Shown here piece by piece: positions 9,061 to 15,544 of a DNA stretch of 64,000 nt. The notes under the pieces were generated by a model that saw only the letters and a list, made by a program, of their open reading frames with translations, was not told the origin of the DNA and searched no databases. The stretch lies in NCBI RefSeq assembly GCF_017168145.1, contig NZ_JADQTL010000002.1, positions 124,001-188,000 on the forward strand, read 5' to 3'. Every line of letters starts with the position of its first letter. Position 1 is the first letter of the stretch. Position numbers and translations under genes: made by a program. Source of the stretch: Anaerovorax sp. IOR16 (GTDB lineage: Bacteria > Bacillota > Clostridia > Peptostreptococcales > Anaerovoracaceae).

Positions 9061-9573
9061 TTAAAAAAATATATTATATTGTCCAAGCAGCACAGCACTC
9101 AGCACCGCGCAAACGGCAACCTCGCCTAAACTTCCTGTTCGAATTGGTAGGATATGCTGCCGTTTTTTTGATATTGGCCAAAGCCACATGATTCCTTGTA
9201 TATTTAAAGTATCTAATATTAAATGGGACAACATACCAGGAACAAAGCCCTGTTTAAATAGTATCGCAAGATGCAGCTGCGGTGATCCTCCAAACCAGAT
9301 CGGAATTCCCGCAGAAAGCAGGATCCAGATAAGTAGTATAAAAACCGGCGTATGTAAAAAGCCCCGGTGCTTAAACAAGCCCGAAGCTACTTCTGCTGCA
9401 ATTGGAGCCTTATGTCCAATCCAGCTTTGTCTATGATCGATGTCCAGAAACAGTGATCCTAAAACAGCCCCTGTCACTACTGTAGTTTGCTGCACCGGAT
9501 CACTGATTCCTGTTGCTGATATAACTGCGAACCCCGCAGCTACACCACCTAATGAATGTGTTATATAATTCAA
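9061..9573 (-). CDS. YdjM-like membrane metal-dependent hydrolase (element copy)
   Basis: 170 residues from a TTG start 8 nt after AAAGGAG; a GTG three codons upstream abuts the ribosome site, and the chromosomal paralogue also starts at this Asn-Tyr. Motifs THSLGG, LDIDHRQS, HRGFLHTP and HLILDTLN are the conserved His/Asp motifs of the YdjM/LexA-regulated membrane-bound hydrolase family (DUF457). There are about four membrane spans. Substrates of this family are unknown. A clearly similar copy sits at 40,095-40,607 on the chromosome side. It lies just upstream of the tcpM gene pair and probably shares their transcript. Confidence 0.85.
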   Translation of the reverse strand: MNYITHSLGGVAAGFAVISATGISDPVQQTTVVTGAVLGSLFLDIDHRQSWIGHKAPIAAEVASGLFKHRGFLHTPVFILLIWILLSAGIPIWFGGSPQLHLAILFKQGFVPGMLSHLILDTLNIQGIMWLWPISKKRQHILPIRTGSLGEVAVCAVLSAVLLGQYNIFF

Positions 9574-9629
9574 TGTGCCCACTCCTTTAATTTTTTTTAT
9601 CTTGCCAAATAATATGTCACTTGTTATCT

Positions 9630-9923
9630 CTAAAAATTTTGTACTAAGTTATTTGGTCTTAGCTCCCAAACGTCATTCATACTAAATCCATAACCGCCTA
9701 AAAATTCTATTAATTTAATATAAATATGTCCGTTAAAAATAGTAGCTTCCAGTCTACTTTCAGAATCCGCAATATATCTATCTACAAATTCTTCTAAATC
9801 ATTAGTATCTACCCATATACATAATTCCCTATTTCCGTCATATTCTACAACAGTTTCATTATCTTGATGCGCCAGTACCCACTTCCAAAATTCTTGTATA
9901 ATTCCTTTTTGAAAACCATCCAT
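9630..9923 (-). CDS. hypothetical protein, 97 residues
   Basis: A small acidic soluble protein starting MDGFQKGIIQEFWKWVLAHQDN with no membrane span or recognisable motif. It has a Trp-rich N-terminus and a mixed alpha/beta pattern, and it ends in an FSMNDVWELRP segment. It is transcribed with the accessory genes of the mobile element (28 bp downstream of the nuclease-fold gene). The plausible start is the ATG after a purine-rich AAAGGGCAAAG stretch. Function unknown; other accessory genes here are phage- or plasmid-like. Confidence 0.65.
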   Translation of the reverse strand: MDGFQKGIIQEFWKWVLAHQDNETVVEYDGNRELCIWVDTNDLEEFVDRYIADSESRLEATIFNGHIYIKLIEFLGGYGFSMNDVWELRPNNLVQNF

Positions 9924-9951
9924 GAGCTTTGCCCTTTCTTTTTTTATATTT

Positions 9952-10629
9952 TTAGTTTTCTTGAGGAAGTTCCATTCCTGCTATTTTCATTTTATTAATT
10001 ACAACATCCTCAAAATAAACTCGTTTTCCCTCTATTTTTCTCATTGCTCTTTCATATCTTTTTACATTTTTTCTAAGTTCAACATATTGTTTTTCCGCTT
10101 TTTTTCGTTCTTCATTTGCACGTATCACTTCTTTTTTTAAAGCATTAGCTTTATCCATATCAGATGAATCCTTATATTTAAGCATTTTATAAAACATACT
10201 GCGTATAATACTTTCTTTAAGCATATTGTTAGTTTCTTGGTCTATTTCTTGTCGTTTTGGATTAAAGACTGTTACCATCTGCCATACACCGTGATATCTT
10301 AATTCATATGCCCTAATAAGCCCTACGTGGTTAGGCTTATATTTTTCCCAATCACCAATCTTATTTAATAAAGCATCTGATACTACAAGATAATTATAAT
10401 GTCCATACCATGATTTTTTAGCACTTGATTTCAAGTCTTGTACGGTGACTTTAATTTCATAACAACGTATAATGCCTTTGCTATCCATTGTCATAAAATC
10501 CACTATTTCATCACCATAACCATTATTTACAAAACCTATGGTAATTTCTTCACAACCATAAATTCTTTTATCCCTGCACATTTCATTTAGTGCTTTTTCT
10601 ATTCCCAACGTCTCTTTACGTTTTGCCAT
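9952..10629 (-). CDS. MmcB-like PD-(D/E)XK nuclease-fold protein
   Basis: 225 residues. The first 130 residues have the pattern of MmcB-related, restriction-endonuclease-fold proteins: a conserved Glu in helix 1, Asp in DEIVDFMTMD and the CYEIKV (E-x-K) strand, followed by KSSAKKSWYGHYNYLVV. These positions form the PD-(D/E)XK metal site. Residues 140-215 form a basic coiled coil (KKEVIRANEERKKAEKQYVELRK), probably for DNA binding or oligomerisation. Such proteins occur in phages and conjugative elements; some are linked to DNA repair. The substrate cannot be told from the sequence. It is the largest accessory gene between the conjugation and replication modules. Confidence 0.7.
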   Translation of the reverse strand: MAKRKETLGIEKALNEMCRDKRIYGCEEITIGFVNNGYGDEIVDFMTMDSKGIIRCYEIKVTVQDLKSSAKKSWYGHYNYLVVSDALLNKIGDWEKYKPNHVGLIRAYELRYHGVWQMVTVFNPKRQEIDQETNNMLKESIIRSMFYKMLKYKDSSDMDKANALKKEVIRANEERKKAEKQYVELRKNVKRYERAMRKIEGKRVYFEDVVINKMKIAGMELPQEN

Positions 10630-10653
10630 TTCACTTCCCCTGTAAATTCTAAC

Positions 10654-10860
10654 TTACCTTATTGGTGGCTCTGCATTATCTACAAATGCTTTACATCCTT
10701 TACATTTTTCTAATACTTCCTCTGTTGAGGGTTCACAAAGTCCATAACAGAATTTTCTATTGTCAGTTGGGCCGTATTCACACGTTGAGATTATTGCTTT
10801 TTTACAATCTTCATCAAGTGGTTTGCCTCTTAGTTTGGCTCGTCCTTTAAAATTTTTCAT
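10654..10860 (-). CDS. small Cys-rich hypothetical protein
   Basis: 68 residues with six cysteines at spacings suggesting a metal site: DEDCKKA, STCEYG, FCYGLCEP and KCKGCK. A single zinc or iron site is plausible but unproven. The start ATG (MKNFKGRAKLRGK) follows a purine-rich GGAGGTAAAG stretch. The N-terminus is basic. It lies 24 bp upstream of the MmcB-like gene and is likely co-transcribed. No family recognised. Confidence 0.65.
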   Translation of the reverse strand: MKNFKGRAKLRGKPLDEDCKKAIISTCEYGPTDNRKFCYGLCEPSTEEVLEKCKGCKAFVDNAEPPIR

Positions 10861-10889
10861 ATCTTTTCTTTACCTCCGTAAATTCTAAT

Positions 10890-11315
10890 TTACCAGTTCA
10901 CTAATTCTGGATTATCAATGATATTTCCAATTACTTTGGCATACTCCTCCAGCCGTCCAATGGGCATATCCGGTAAGTTTCTTCCGGAAGCGTAAAAGCC
11001 TACACTGTCCATAAAGCATTTGTCTATTGGACAATAAGCTTGATATACCCCATACCTTATAACTAAGTTATTAGCAAGGACTTGTCCTCCTATATGACTT
11101 TCAATAATATCTCCTTCAAATACTTCTTGGCCAGATATATCACATTTGCATGTATATCGCCCTACTGTTTCAGGTGCAACCATTATTTCGCCTATGTAAA
11201 CTGATGAATTTATGTAATTATCTGCTGATAAATATCCATACACCCACGTGCCGTTTAAATGCTTGTTTACATTTATTGCGTGAATATGCTTACCTCTAAA
11301 TTCATTTTCTCTCAT
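10890..11315 (-). CDS. YopX family protein
   Basis: 141 residues from the ATG giving MRENEFRGK, preceded by AGAGGA; an upstream ATG adds only MIRGI. The pattern is that of the phage YopX family: an EFRGK start, a GTWVYGYL strand, APETVGRYT, a CDISGQEVFEGDII turn and the closing VIGNIIDNPELV. YopX proteins are small beta-rich proteins of phages and conjugative elements with no established biochemical role. Its presence supports a mobile, phage-plasmid-like accessory region. Confidence 0.85.
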   Translation of the reverse strand: MRENEFRGKHIHAINVNKHLNGTWVYGYLSADNYINSSVYIGEIMVAPETVGRYTCKCDISGQEVFEGDIIESHIGGQVLANNLVIRYGVYQAYCPIDKCFMDSVGFYASGRNLPDMPIGRLEEYAKVIGNIIDNPELVNW

Positions 11316-11376
11316 AATTCCTCTTATCATCCTCGCTACATTTTCCTTCAGTAATTTTGTTTATAGGAATATTTTT

Positions 11377-11631
11377 TTAATATTCACTAAGCGCATCGAT
11401 AACAACGCATTTTTGTCGATTACGTTCACGTTGTATTTGATATAACCCTGCTAATTTTAAACCTATAGGCTTATATCTTTTATCTGCTTGTTCAACTGTT
11501 ATTGTTTCTTTCTCCATTGCCTTACAAATGCTATTTACTCTTTTTTGCAAACGTAAAATTTCAAATTCAATACTTTGATCACTTGACCAATTACGATGCT
11601 GTTCCAAATATGTATCAAGTTTAATATTCAT
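11377..11631 (-). CDS. hypothetical protein, 84 residues
   Basis: Start chosen at the ATG 8 nt after GGGAG (MNIKLDTYLEQH); a GTG upstream would lie within the ribosome site. The product is highly charged, mostly helical and likely coiled-coil (EFEILRLQKRVNSICKAMEKE), with no membrane span. No family recognised. It sits between a secreted small protein and the YopX-like gene in the leftward accessory operon. Confidence 0.6.
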   Translation of the reverse strand: MNIKLDTYLEQHRNWSSDQSIEFEILRLQKRVNSICKAMEKETITVEQADKRYKPIGLKLAGLYQIQRERNRQKCVVIDALSEY

Positions 11632-11659
11632 CTTAATCGCTCCCACTATAAACTCTGAT

Positions 11660-12010
11660 TTAATTATTTTTATTAATTGTTACGGTTTCCATTTCTTGTG
11701 AAACTGTTCCCCCAAATATATTTTTCCCTTTAGCTTCAACCATGACTATAATTTTAGATGTTTGTTCATCTTTTTCAGTTCCAGTTACCGTTATCTCAGA
11801 AAAATAATTAAAGTGGTTATGTACCCGATCTTTAATTTTAGTTGCTGTTCCTTCAGTCAAATATCCGTCTTTTTTAATATTTTCAGTCTCATTAGAAATA
11901 ACTTTATCTACGAAGGGCGCAAAGTCCTTACATTCTTTTGCTGCTTTATAAGTATTAAACCCTGCTGATAATGTTAAAAAACATATTAGTATTAATAGAA
12001 TTTTTTTCAT
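11660..12010 (-). CDS. secreted or membrane-anchored small protein
   Basis: 116 residues. A Lys-Lys start and hydrophobic core (residues 4-18, ILLILICFLTLSAGF) form a signal peptide or anchor; there is no lipobox. The mature part has alternating beta-strand-like segments (EITVTGTEKDEQTSKIIVMVEAKGK). The next gene begins 28 bp away. The family is unknown; it may be an exported accessory or entry-exclusion-type protein of the element, but that is only positional inference. Confidence 0.6.
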   Translation of the reverse strand: MKKILLILICFLTLSAGFNTYKAAKECKDFAPFVDKVISNETENIKKDGYLTEGTATKIKDRVHNHFNYFSEITVTGTEKDEQTSKIIVMVEAKGKNIFGGTVSQEMETVTINKNN

Positions 12011-12012
12011 TA

Positions 12013-12270
12013 TTATTTCCTCATTAAGTTTAAGTTTGAGCTCACTTCTTCAATTTCATAGTTTTTTATATAACCAAACCTAAGAAATGCTTTTTCTGCA
12101 CTACTTTCTGCCACTTTACGATTCTTATATACTTTAGTATTTTCAGTAATTATGTTCTCACAAATTGGATATTCTTCTCCTTAACAAATATATTTCTTCC
12201 CGATCCAATACCCGTAACTATTAGAAATCCTACTAAACCTTTCTGTATTTAGGTAAATCACATATCCCAT
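12013..12270 (-). pseudogene. small gene interrupted by an in-frame TAA
   Basis: An ATG with a GAGGT ribosome site opens a frame of 29 codons (MGYVIYLNTERFSRI...), stops at TAA (12181-12183), and then continues in the same frame for 55 more codons (GEEYPICENIITENTK...RKVAESSAEKAF) to a second TAA. Both halves look protein-like and no good start lies at the second half. A nonsense mutation in an 85-codon gene is the simplest reading. Two tiny genes, or readthrough of the stop, are alternatives. Confidence 0.5.
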
Positions 12271-12295
12271 TTTAATTACCTCGTAAGTTTTACTT

Positions 12296-12550
12296 TTATT
12301 TGCTAAACTCTATAACTGAAACATCATCCTGAAGAGGTGTCTCCGCTACACTTATAATAGGTCTGCTCACAACTGTTAATCCATCAACTGCGTAGCAACC
12401 TCTATAACCTTCCAACCATACTGACAACGTTCCGCATACTTCCTGCGGCTCTGTTATTACACTAAACGTCTTATCTCTATTTTTTTCAGACACATAGTAT
12501 TTATCATTCATTTTTACCTTGTCATATTTTTTTATTGTTTCTTCGTTCAT
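12296..12550 (-). CDS. hypothetical protein, 84 residues
   Basis: Start chosen at the ATG 7 nt after AGAGGT (MNEETIKKYDKVKMNDKYYV); a GTG nine bases upstream overlaps the ribosome site. A small soluble protein with a beta-rich pattern (YYVSEKNRDKTFSVIT, VCGTLSVWLEGYRGCYAVDGL), possibly an SH3-like barrel. No family recognised. It is the first gene of the leftward accessory set, just left of a hairpin that separates it from the rightward mini-operon. Confidence 0.6.
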   Translation of the reverse strand: MNEETIKKYDKVKMNDKYYVSEKNRDKTFSVITEPQEVCGTLSVWLEGYRGCYAVDGLTVVSRPIISVAETPLQDDVSVIEFSK

Positions 12551-12586
12551 ATTTTTCACCTCTAAAATTTTGATTTGTAAATAGAA

Positions 12587-12613
12587 AACCTCAAAGGCAT
12601 TAACTTTGAGGTT
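12587..12613. terminator. hairpin between divergent accessory genes
   Basis: Arms AACCTCAAAG and CTTTGAGGTT are perfectly complementary with a 7-nt loop, and T-rich sequence follows on the minus strand. It lies between the leftward gene starting at 12,550 and the rightward promoter at 12,650, so it may insulate them. Confidence 0.5.
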
Positions 12614-12649
12614 CTTGTTAAAATATTTGGAATTATTTTTCTTTTTATA

Positions 12650-12678
12650 TTGACATTTACGTTACGTAAATGTATAAT
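12650..12678 (+). promoter_or_regulatory. consensus sigma-A promoter filled by a palindromic operator
   Basis: TTGACA, a 17-bp spacer and TATAAT form a perfect consensus promoter. A 21-bp perfect palindrome (arms ACATTTACGT and ACGTAAATGT around one central T, 12,653-12,673) spans the end of the -35 box, the whole spacer and the first base of the -10 box. A dimeric repressor bound there would block RNA polymerase. The regulated gene is the 36-residue membrane peptide at 12,702 and possibly the next two small genes. Confidence 0.8.
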
Positions 12679-12701
12679 AATATTATAGAAAGGGGGTAAA
12701 A

Positions 12702-12812
12702 ATGAGTAAGAAAAAATCAAAGAAAAAAGAGCCTTTACCAACAATATTGCTTCTGACAGCAACCATCAACCTGATTATCGCAATAATCACTTTGATAAGA
12801 GATTTTAGGTAA
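12702..12812 (+). CDS. 36-residue membrane peptide
   Basis: ATG follows AAAGGGGG by 6 nt. The peptide has a very basic start (MSKKKSKKKEP) and one hydrophobic helix (TILLLTATINLIIAIITLI), ending RDFR. Size and layout resemble holin-like or type I toxin peptides and small phage/plasmid membrane peptides, but no family is recognised. It is driven by a very strong, palindrome-controlled promoter. A hairpin follows immediately. Confidence 0.65.
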   Translation: MSKKKSKKKEPLPTILLLTATINLIIAIITLIRDFR

Positions 12813-12820
12813 AAGCTCTA

Positions 12821-12845
12821 TAGAGGGGAAATCCACTCCCCTCTA
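12821..12845 (+). terminator. hairpin after the 36-residue peptide
   Basis: Perfect 9-bp arms TAGAGGGGA and TCCCCTCTA with a 7-nt loop lie 8 nt after the stop codon. The T-tract is weak, so it may be a partial terminator or an RNA-stabilising element rather than a full stop. Confidence 0.5.
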
Positions 12846-12880
12846 ATCCCACTATATAAAATCTTACTCATTAAGTCAAT

Positions 12881-13042
12881 ATGCTGATTATGTTACTCAT
12901 ACTAATTACTACCATGAACACAGCCAACTTATTTTTCGACTTTGGTAAATATTATACCATAGCGATAATCACATTATCCATTGCTGCAACTCTCCTTGCA
13001 TGGAAAGATTGGAGGTCAAGTCGTGGAAACAAAGCCAATTAA
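12881..13042 (+). CDS. 53-residue two-span membrane protein (tentative)
   Basis: The frame starts MLIMLLILITTMNTANLF, has a second hydrophobic segment (YYTIAIITLSIAATLLA) and a charged tail WKDWRSSRGNKAN. It overlaps the next gene by 20 bp and contains that gene's ribosome site. Its own ribosome site is poor, so the start is uncertain and the frame could be chance. Overlap and a membrane-peptide pattern like its upstream neighbour make it worth listing. Confidence 0.4.
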   Translation: MLIMLLILITTMNTANLFFDFGKYYTIAIITLSIAATLLAWKDWRSSRGNKAN

Positions 13043-13211
13043 GTTGTCTCCAAAGAAAGGTGGAAATGGTTATGTTTCTAGCTATTCCGTTAATCTTGGC
13101 ATCAAGGAAGTTGTAGCATGTAATTTTCTTGATGAAACAGGTACTCCACTTGAAATTGAAAAAGTCATTGATACAGAAAAGAACCAAATTATCATTAGAT
13201 TAAGAACTTAG
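13023..13211 (+). CDS. 62-residue hypothetical protein
   Basis: GTG start 6 nt after GGAGGT; longer upstream starts ignore this strong site. The sequence METKPIKLSPKKGGNGYVSS... has SVNLGIKEVVACNFLDETG followed by IIIRLR. This short beta-rich pattern is reminiscent of AbrB/MazE-type swapped-hairpin DNA-binding proteins, but I cannot confirm the family. If correct it could be the repressor of the palindromic promoter upstream. A strong terminator follows. Confidence 0.65.
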   Translation: METKPIKLSPKKGGNGYVSSYSVNLGIKEVVACNFLDETGTPLEIEKVIDTEKNQIIIRLRT

Positions 13212-13229
13212 AATTTATCTCTAATTTTT

Positions 13230-13260
13230 ACATCGCGTCCAATAGGCGCGATGTCTTTAT
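13230..13260 (+). terminator. Rho-independent terminator
   Basis: Arms ACATCGCGTC and GGCGCGATGT with a 5-nt loop and a T-rich tail end the rightward mini-operon. Confidence 0.75.
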
Positions 13261-13279
13261 TTACTTCTAACTAATTATC

Positions 13280-13420
13280 TTATTTTACTGATTCAGCTAG
13301 CATATCAATCGCACAGTCTATCTCCGCATCATTATCAGAATCCCATCGAACACCTGCATTTTCAGCAATTAAGCGGAAATAATATCTTAATATTTTTTTT
13401 GCTTCTTCTTTCTTATCCAT
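13280..13420 (-). CDS. 46-residue acidic hypothetical protein
   Basis: ATG preceded by GGAG at about 10 nt. MDKKEEAKKILRYYFRL is followed by an acidic half with WDSDNDAEIDCAIDML and ends AESVK. A compact helical protein, no membrane span, no family recognised. It lies 20 bp left of a 33-bp palindrome (13,441-13,473) that could control it. Confidence 0.55.
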   Translation of the reverse strand: MDKKEEAKKILRYYFRLIAENAGVRWDSDNDAEIDCAIDMLAESVK

Positions 13421-13440
13421 TTTCCATTCACTCCATATTG

Positions 13441-13473
13441 TTTAACTTCGTGCCAACTTGGCATGAAGTTAAA
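13441..13473. repeat. 33-bp palindrome A, ParB/operator-like
   Basis: Arms of 16 bp around a single central base with one mismatch; the core reads GTGCCAACTTGGCAT between AACTTC and GAAGTT. Its core is shared almost exactly with a palindrome inside parB (15,011-15,045) and more loosely with sites at 13,807 and 16,338. It sits just upstream of the 46-residue gene. Confidence 0.75.
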
Positions 13474-13524
13474 TCTCTATAACAATTTTATAACGTGATG
13501 TGCTTATAATTATCAGAATTCAAA

Positions 13525-13806
13525 TTATTCATTTCCTTCATCTATAACTTCATAGTCAAGCCCATGTAAAGTACAGGTGAGTTTTAATAGATTTATGCTT
13601 ACATATCCCTTGTTTAAATTATTAATAATTGAGTACGGTATGGGTTTGTCAGAACTAATAATATAATCATTTAGACCTTCCATGTCTTCTATAGCCTCTA
13701 TTTTAGCTGTATATTTCTTATTTTTTCCGCATTCTCCTTGTTTCAATTTTTCAAACCTCCATAAGTATAAACACCTACTCTTAATATTTTTAACTCTTTT
13801 CTTCAT
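13525..13806 (-). CDS. hypothetical protein, 93 residues
   Basis: MKKRVKNIKSRCLYLWRFEKLKQ at the N-terminus is strongly basic; the rest (KYTAKIEAIEDMEGLNDYIISSDK ... GYVSINLLKLTCTLHGLDYEV) is mixed. A C-terminal helical stretch resembles a repressor-type DNA-binding fold, but no helix-turn-helix is certain. The start is directly next to palindrome C, suggesting ParB-type or autogenous control. The ribosome site is weak. Confidence 0.55.
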   Translation of the reverse strand: MKKRVKNIKSRCLYLWRFEKLKQGECGKNKKYTAKIEAIEDMEGLNDYIISSDKPIPYSIINNLNKGYVSINLLKLTCTLHGLDYEVIDEGNE

Positions 13807-13830
13807 ACTTTACACCAAGGGGCGCAAAGT
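13807..13830. repeat. 24-bp palindrome C, operator-like
   Basis: Imperfect inverted repeat (ACTTTACACC ... GGCGCAAAGT) sharing the outer ACTT/AAGT and central GCC-type core with palindromes A, B and D. It abuts the start codon of the 93-residue gene. Confidence 0.6.
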
Positions 13831-13840
13831 TAATCTTTGG

Positions 13841-14191
13841 TTATTTCTTCTTCTCTATTTTCTTTAATAACTTATACTTGTCACAATCCACTGTAATTAC
13901 TCTGACTGATTTGCCATCAATAAACTGCACATTAGTAAATCGACCAGCCTTACATACAATCCATTCTAATGTACGAAACGTAGACATATATTTCGGAAGT
14001 TGACTTGATTCAATTAACATTAAAAGTGCCTTTTTAAAATCATTGGAACGGAAATTCATAAAACGACCATTATTTGTAACAACACAGAGCTTTTTCCTAG
14101 CATCCTGCAAACTTAGTTTATCTATAAGCTGAACATATATATCAGCTAGGTTCTCAAGTCTCATTTCTGATTCATCAGTTCTGCTTTCCAA
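13841..14191 (-). CDS. hypothetical protein, 116 residues
   Basis: Start chosen at TTG 5 nt after GAGGTGG; the upstream GTG is part of that ribosome site. The sequence MESRTDESEMRLENLADIYVQLIDKLS opens with a helical, acidic region; the middle has CVVTNNGRFMNFRSNDFKKALLMLI. The C-terminus is Lys-rich. No family recognised. A structured leader region with several inverted repeats precedes it, so its expression may be controlled at RNA level. Confidence 0.6.
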   Translation of the reverse strand: MESRTDESEMRLENLADIYVQLIDKLSLQDARKKLCVVTNNGRFMNFRSNDFKKALLMLIESSQLPKYMSTFRTLEWIVCKAGRFTNVQFIDGKSVRVITVDCDKYKLLKKIEKKK

Positions 14192-14210
14192 AAGTACCAC
14201 CTCACATTAT

Positions 14211-14440
14211 TCCTCTAATTTTAGGAGGTCTTCTAATCCATTGAATATCTTCCCTCCGTCATGCAATTAGAGGACACGGAGTGCGTACCCACCCTCCTAC
14301 GACGGATTCCCGTCGTGTCCTCTAATTGCTTACCTTTGATTTATGCATTACTCCGAGGAAATATTTTCGCTTGCCCGTTACCGGTCATACTCACATATTT
14401 CCTCTTATAGACTCTTACTGGTAATATATATATTACTTTT
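14211..14440. other. structured intergenic region with nested inverted repeats
   Basis: No gene is seen between 14,192 and 14,509. The stretch holds (i) CCTCTAA/TTAGGAGG at 14,214-14,230; (ii) a perfect 16-bp inverted repeat, 14,263-14,278 and 14,314-14,329, enclosing (iii) a 7-bp hairpin ACGACGG/CCGTCGT at 14,299-14,316 that competes with it; (iv) GAGGAAATAT/ATATTTCCTC around 14,354-14,404; and (v) a 16-bp palindrome GTAATATATATATTAC near 14,420-14,437. It may be a regulatory leader, a replication or transfer origin, or part of the centromere. Confidence 0.6.
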
Positions 14441-14509
14441 ACTGTTGTAACAAGAAAAAAACAACAATATCTTTACACTTGCAAGGCGGTAATATTAAAC
14501 TTATGACAT

Positions 14510-15544
14510 TTAAAACTCATTACCGGTATTTTCAACTTCTTTTCCTGCCTTTTTCTGCATAACGTAAGCCTTAATTGCGGTCATAATTACTTGTTCCAGT
14601 TCATTCGTATCCACAGAACAATCTTGCAGAATTTTTTCCTTCTTTATTGCTTTGTTCACACTGGCAGTTGCTTTTTTAAAAAGTTTCAAGGAATCAGAAG
14701 AAGCCTCTGTTTTTTCTTCCTTTAATAATGTCTCAAAAGGTGTTTGCTCTGTTAACTCACTATTTTCAGACAGCTTTCGTAATACCACAGCCATTTCTAT
14801 AGACACCTTCTTAATTCGTGCATTACAAATACCATCTAATACAATACCTTGTTCTTCTTGATTTAAAAAAGAAAGTTCATAGGCAGCACCAAATGAAATA
14901 TCTTCCTCATCAACCATTTCCAACAAATCAGGAATCAATTGATTTAAGCGAATATATCGATACACATTCCGCTTCTTATCTCCATTATTATCTGCAACAA
15001 TTTTCCCAGCATCTAACTTAGTGCCAACTTGGCACGAAGTTAGATCTGTCCTCTTTCCCTGTCTTTTATAGATTTCTATCTGCATCGCATAAGCCTTCGC
15101 CTTTTCACTAGGTAATATTTTTTCTCTCTGCTTTAAATTAGTGTCCGTCATAATAATGGTTGCAGTATCATCATCCACATTCATGATTTTCGCTGGTATG
15201 TCTGTTAGCCCTGCCATCTTTGCAGCAGTCATTCTTCGATGCCCAGCTAATATCTCATAATTTTCTTCGCTAGTACATCGAACAAGGATTGGTTCTACTA
15301 CCCCAACCTGCTTAATGGATTCTACCAATTCCGTCATTTCATCATCTTGTCTTACCTGAAAAGGATGATTCTTAAATTCTTGCAATTGGGAAATAGGCAG
15401 CATAGTATAATTGTCTGTATTTGCCGTCTGTGCACCAGGACTCATAATCCCTCTTAAAGCCTGTACTCTTTTTTTCGAATTTTCCTCAAAGCTTTGTTTT
15501 GTATCACCAAGGCATTTAGGCCGAATGCTGTTACTGTTATTCAT
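14510..15544 (-). CDS. parB: ParB-like partition protein
   Basis: 344 residues. The N-terminal ParB/Srx nuclease-like domain shows PISQLQEFKNHPFQVR, SIKQVGVVEPILVR and GHRRMTAAKMAG (GHRR at 101-104), followed by a TDTNLKQREKILPSEKAKAY helix-turn-helix entry and a DNA-binding central region with RNVYRYIRLNQLIPDLLEMV. Residues about 270-344 are Lys/Glu-rich. It binds centromere (parS) DNA and works with ParA for segregation. Its start overlaps the parA stop by 8 bp. One of the palindromic sites lies inside this gene. Confidence 0.93.
   Translation of the reverse strand: MNNSNSIRPKCLGDTKQSFEENSKKRVQALRGIMSPGAQTANTDNYTMLPISQLQEFKNHPFQVRQDDEMTELVESIKQVGVVEPILVRCTSEENYEILAGHRRMTAAKMAGLTDIPAKIMNVDDDTATIIMTDTNLKQREKILPSEKAKAYAMQIEIYKRQGKRTDLTSCQVGTKLDAGKIVADNNGDKKRNVYRYIRLNQLIPDLLEMVDEEDISFGAAYELSFLNQEEQGIVLDGICNARIKKVSIEMAVVLRKLSENSELTEQTPFETLLKEEKTEASSDSLKLFKKATASVNKAIKKEKILQDCSVDTNELEQVIMTAIKAYVMQKKAGKEVENTGNEF
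15011..15045. repeat. 35-bp palindrome B inside parB
   Basis: Arms of 17 bp around one central C with a single mismatch; the core GTGCCAACTTGGCAC is flanked by AACTTA and GAAGTT. It encodes part of the parB segment CQVGTKLDAG, yet matches the intergenic palindrome A at nearly every core base, which argues for a protein-binding site embedded in the gene. Confidence 0.75.

Noticed and set aside
12562-12762. Leftward 66-residue reading frame across the palindromic promoter
   Set aside because: It overlaps the perfect promoter and the start of the rightward 36-residue gene, lacks a ribosome site and is hydrophobic only by AT bias.
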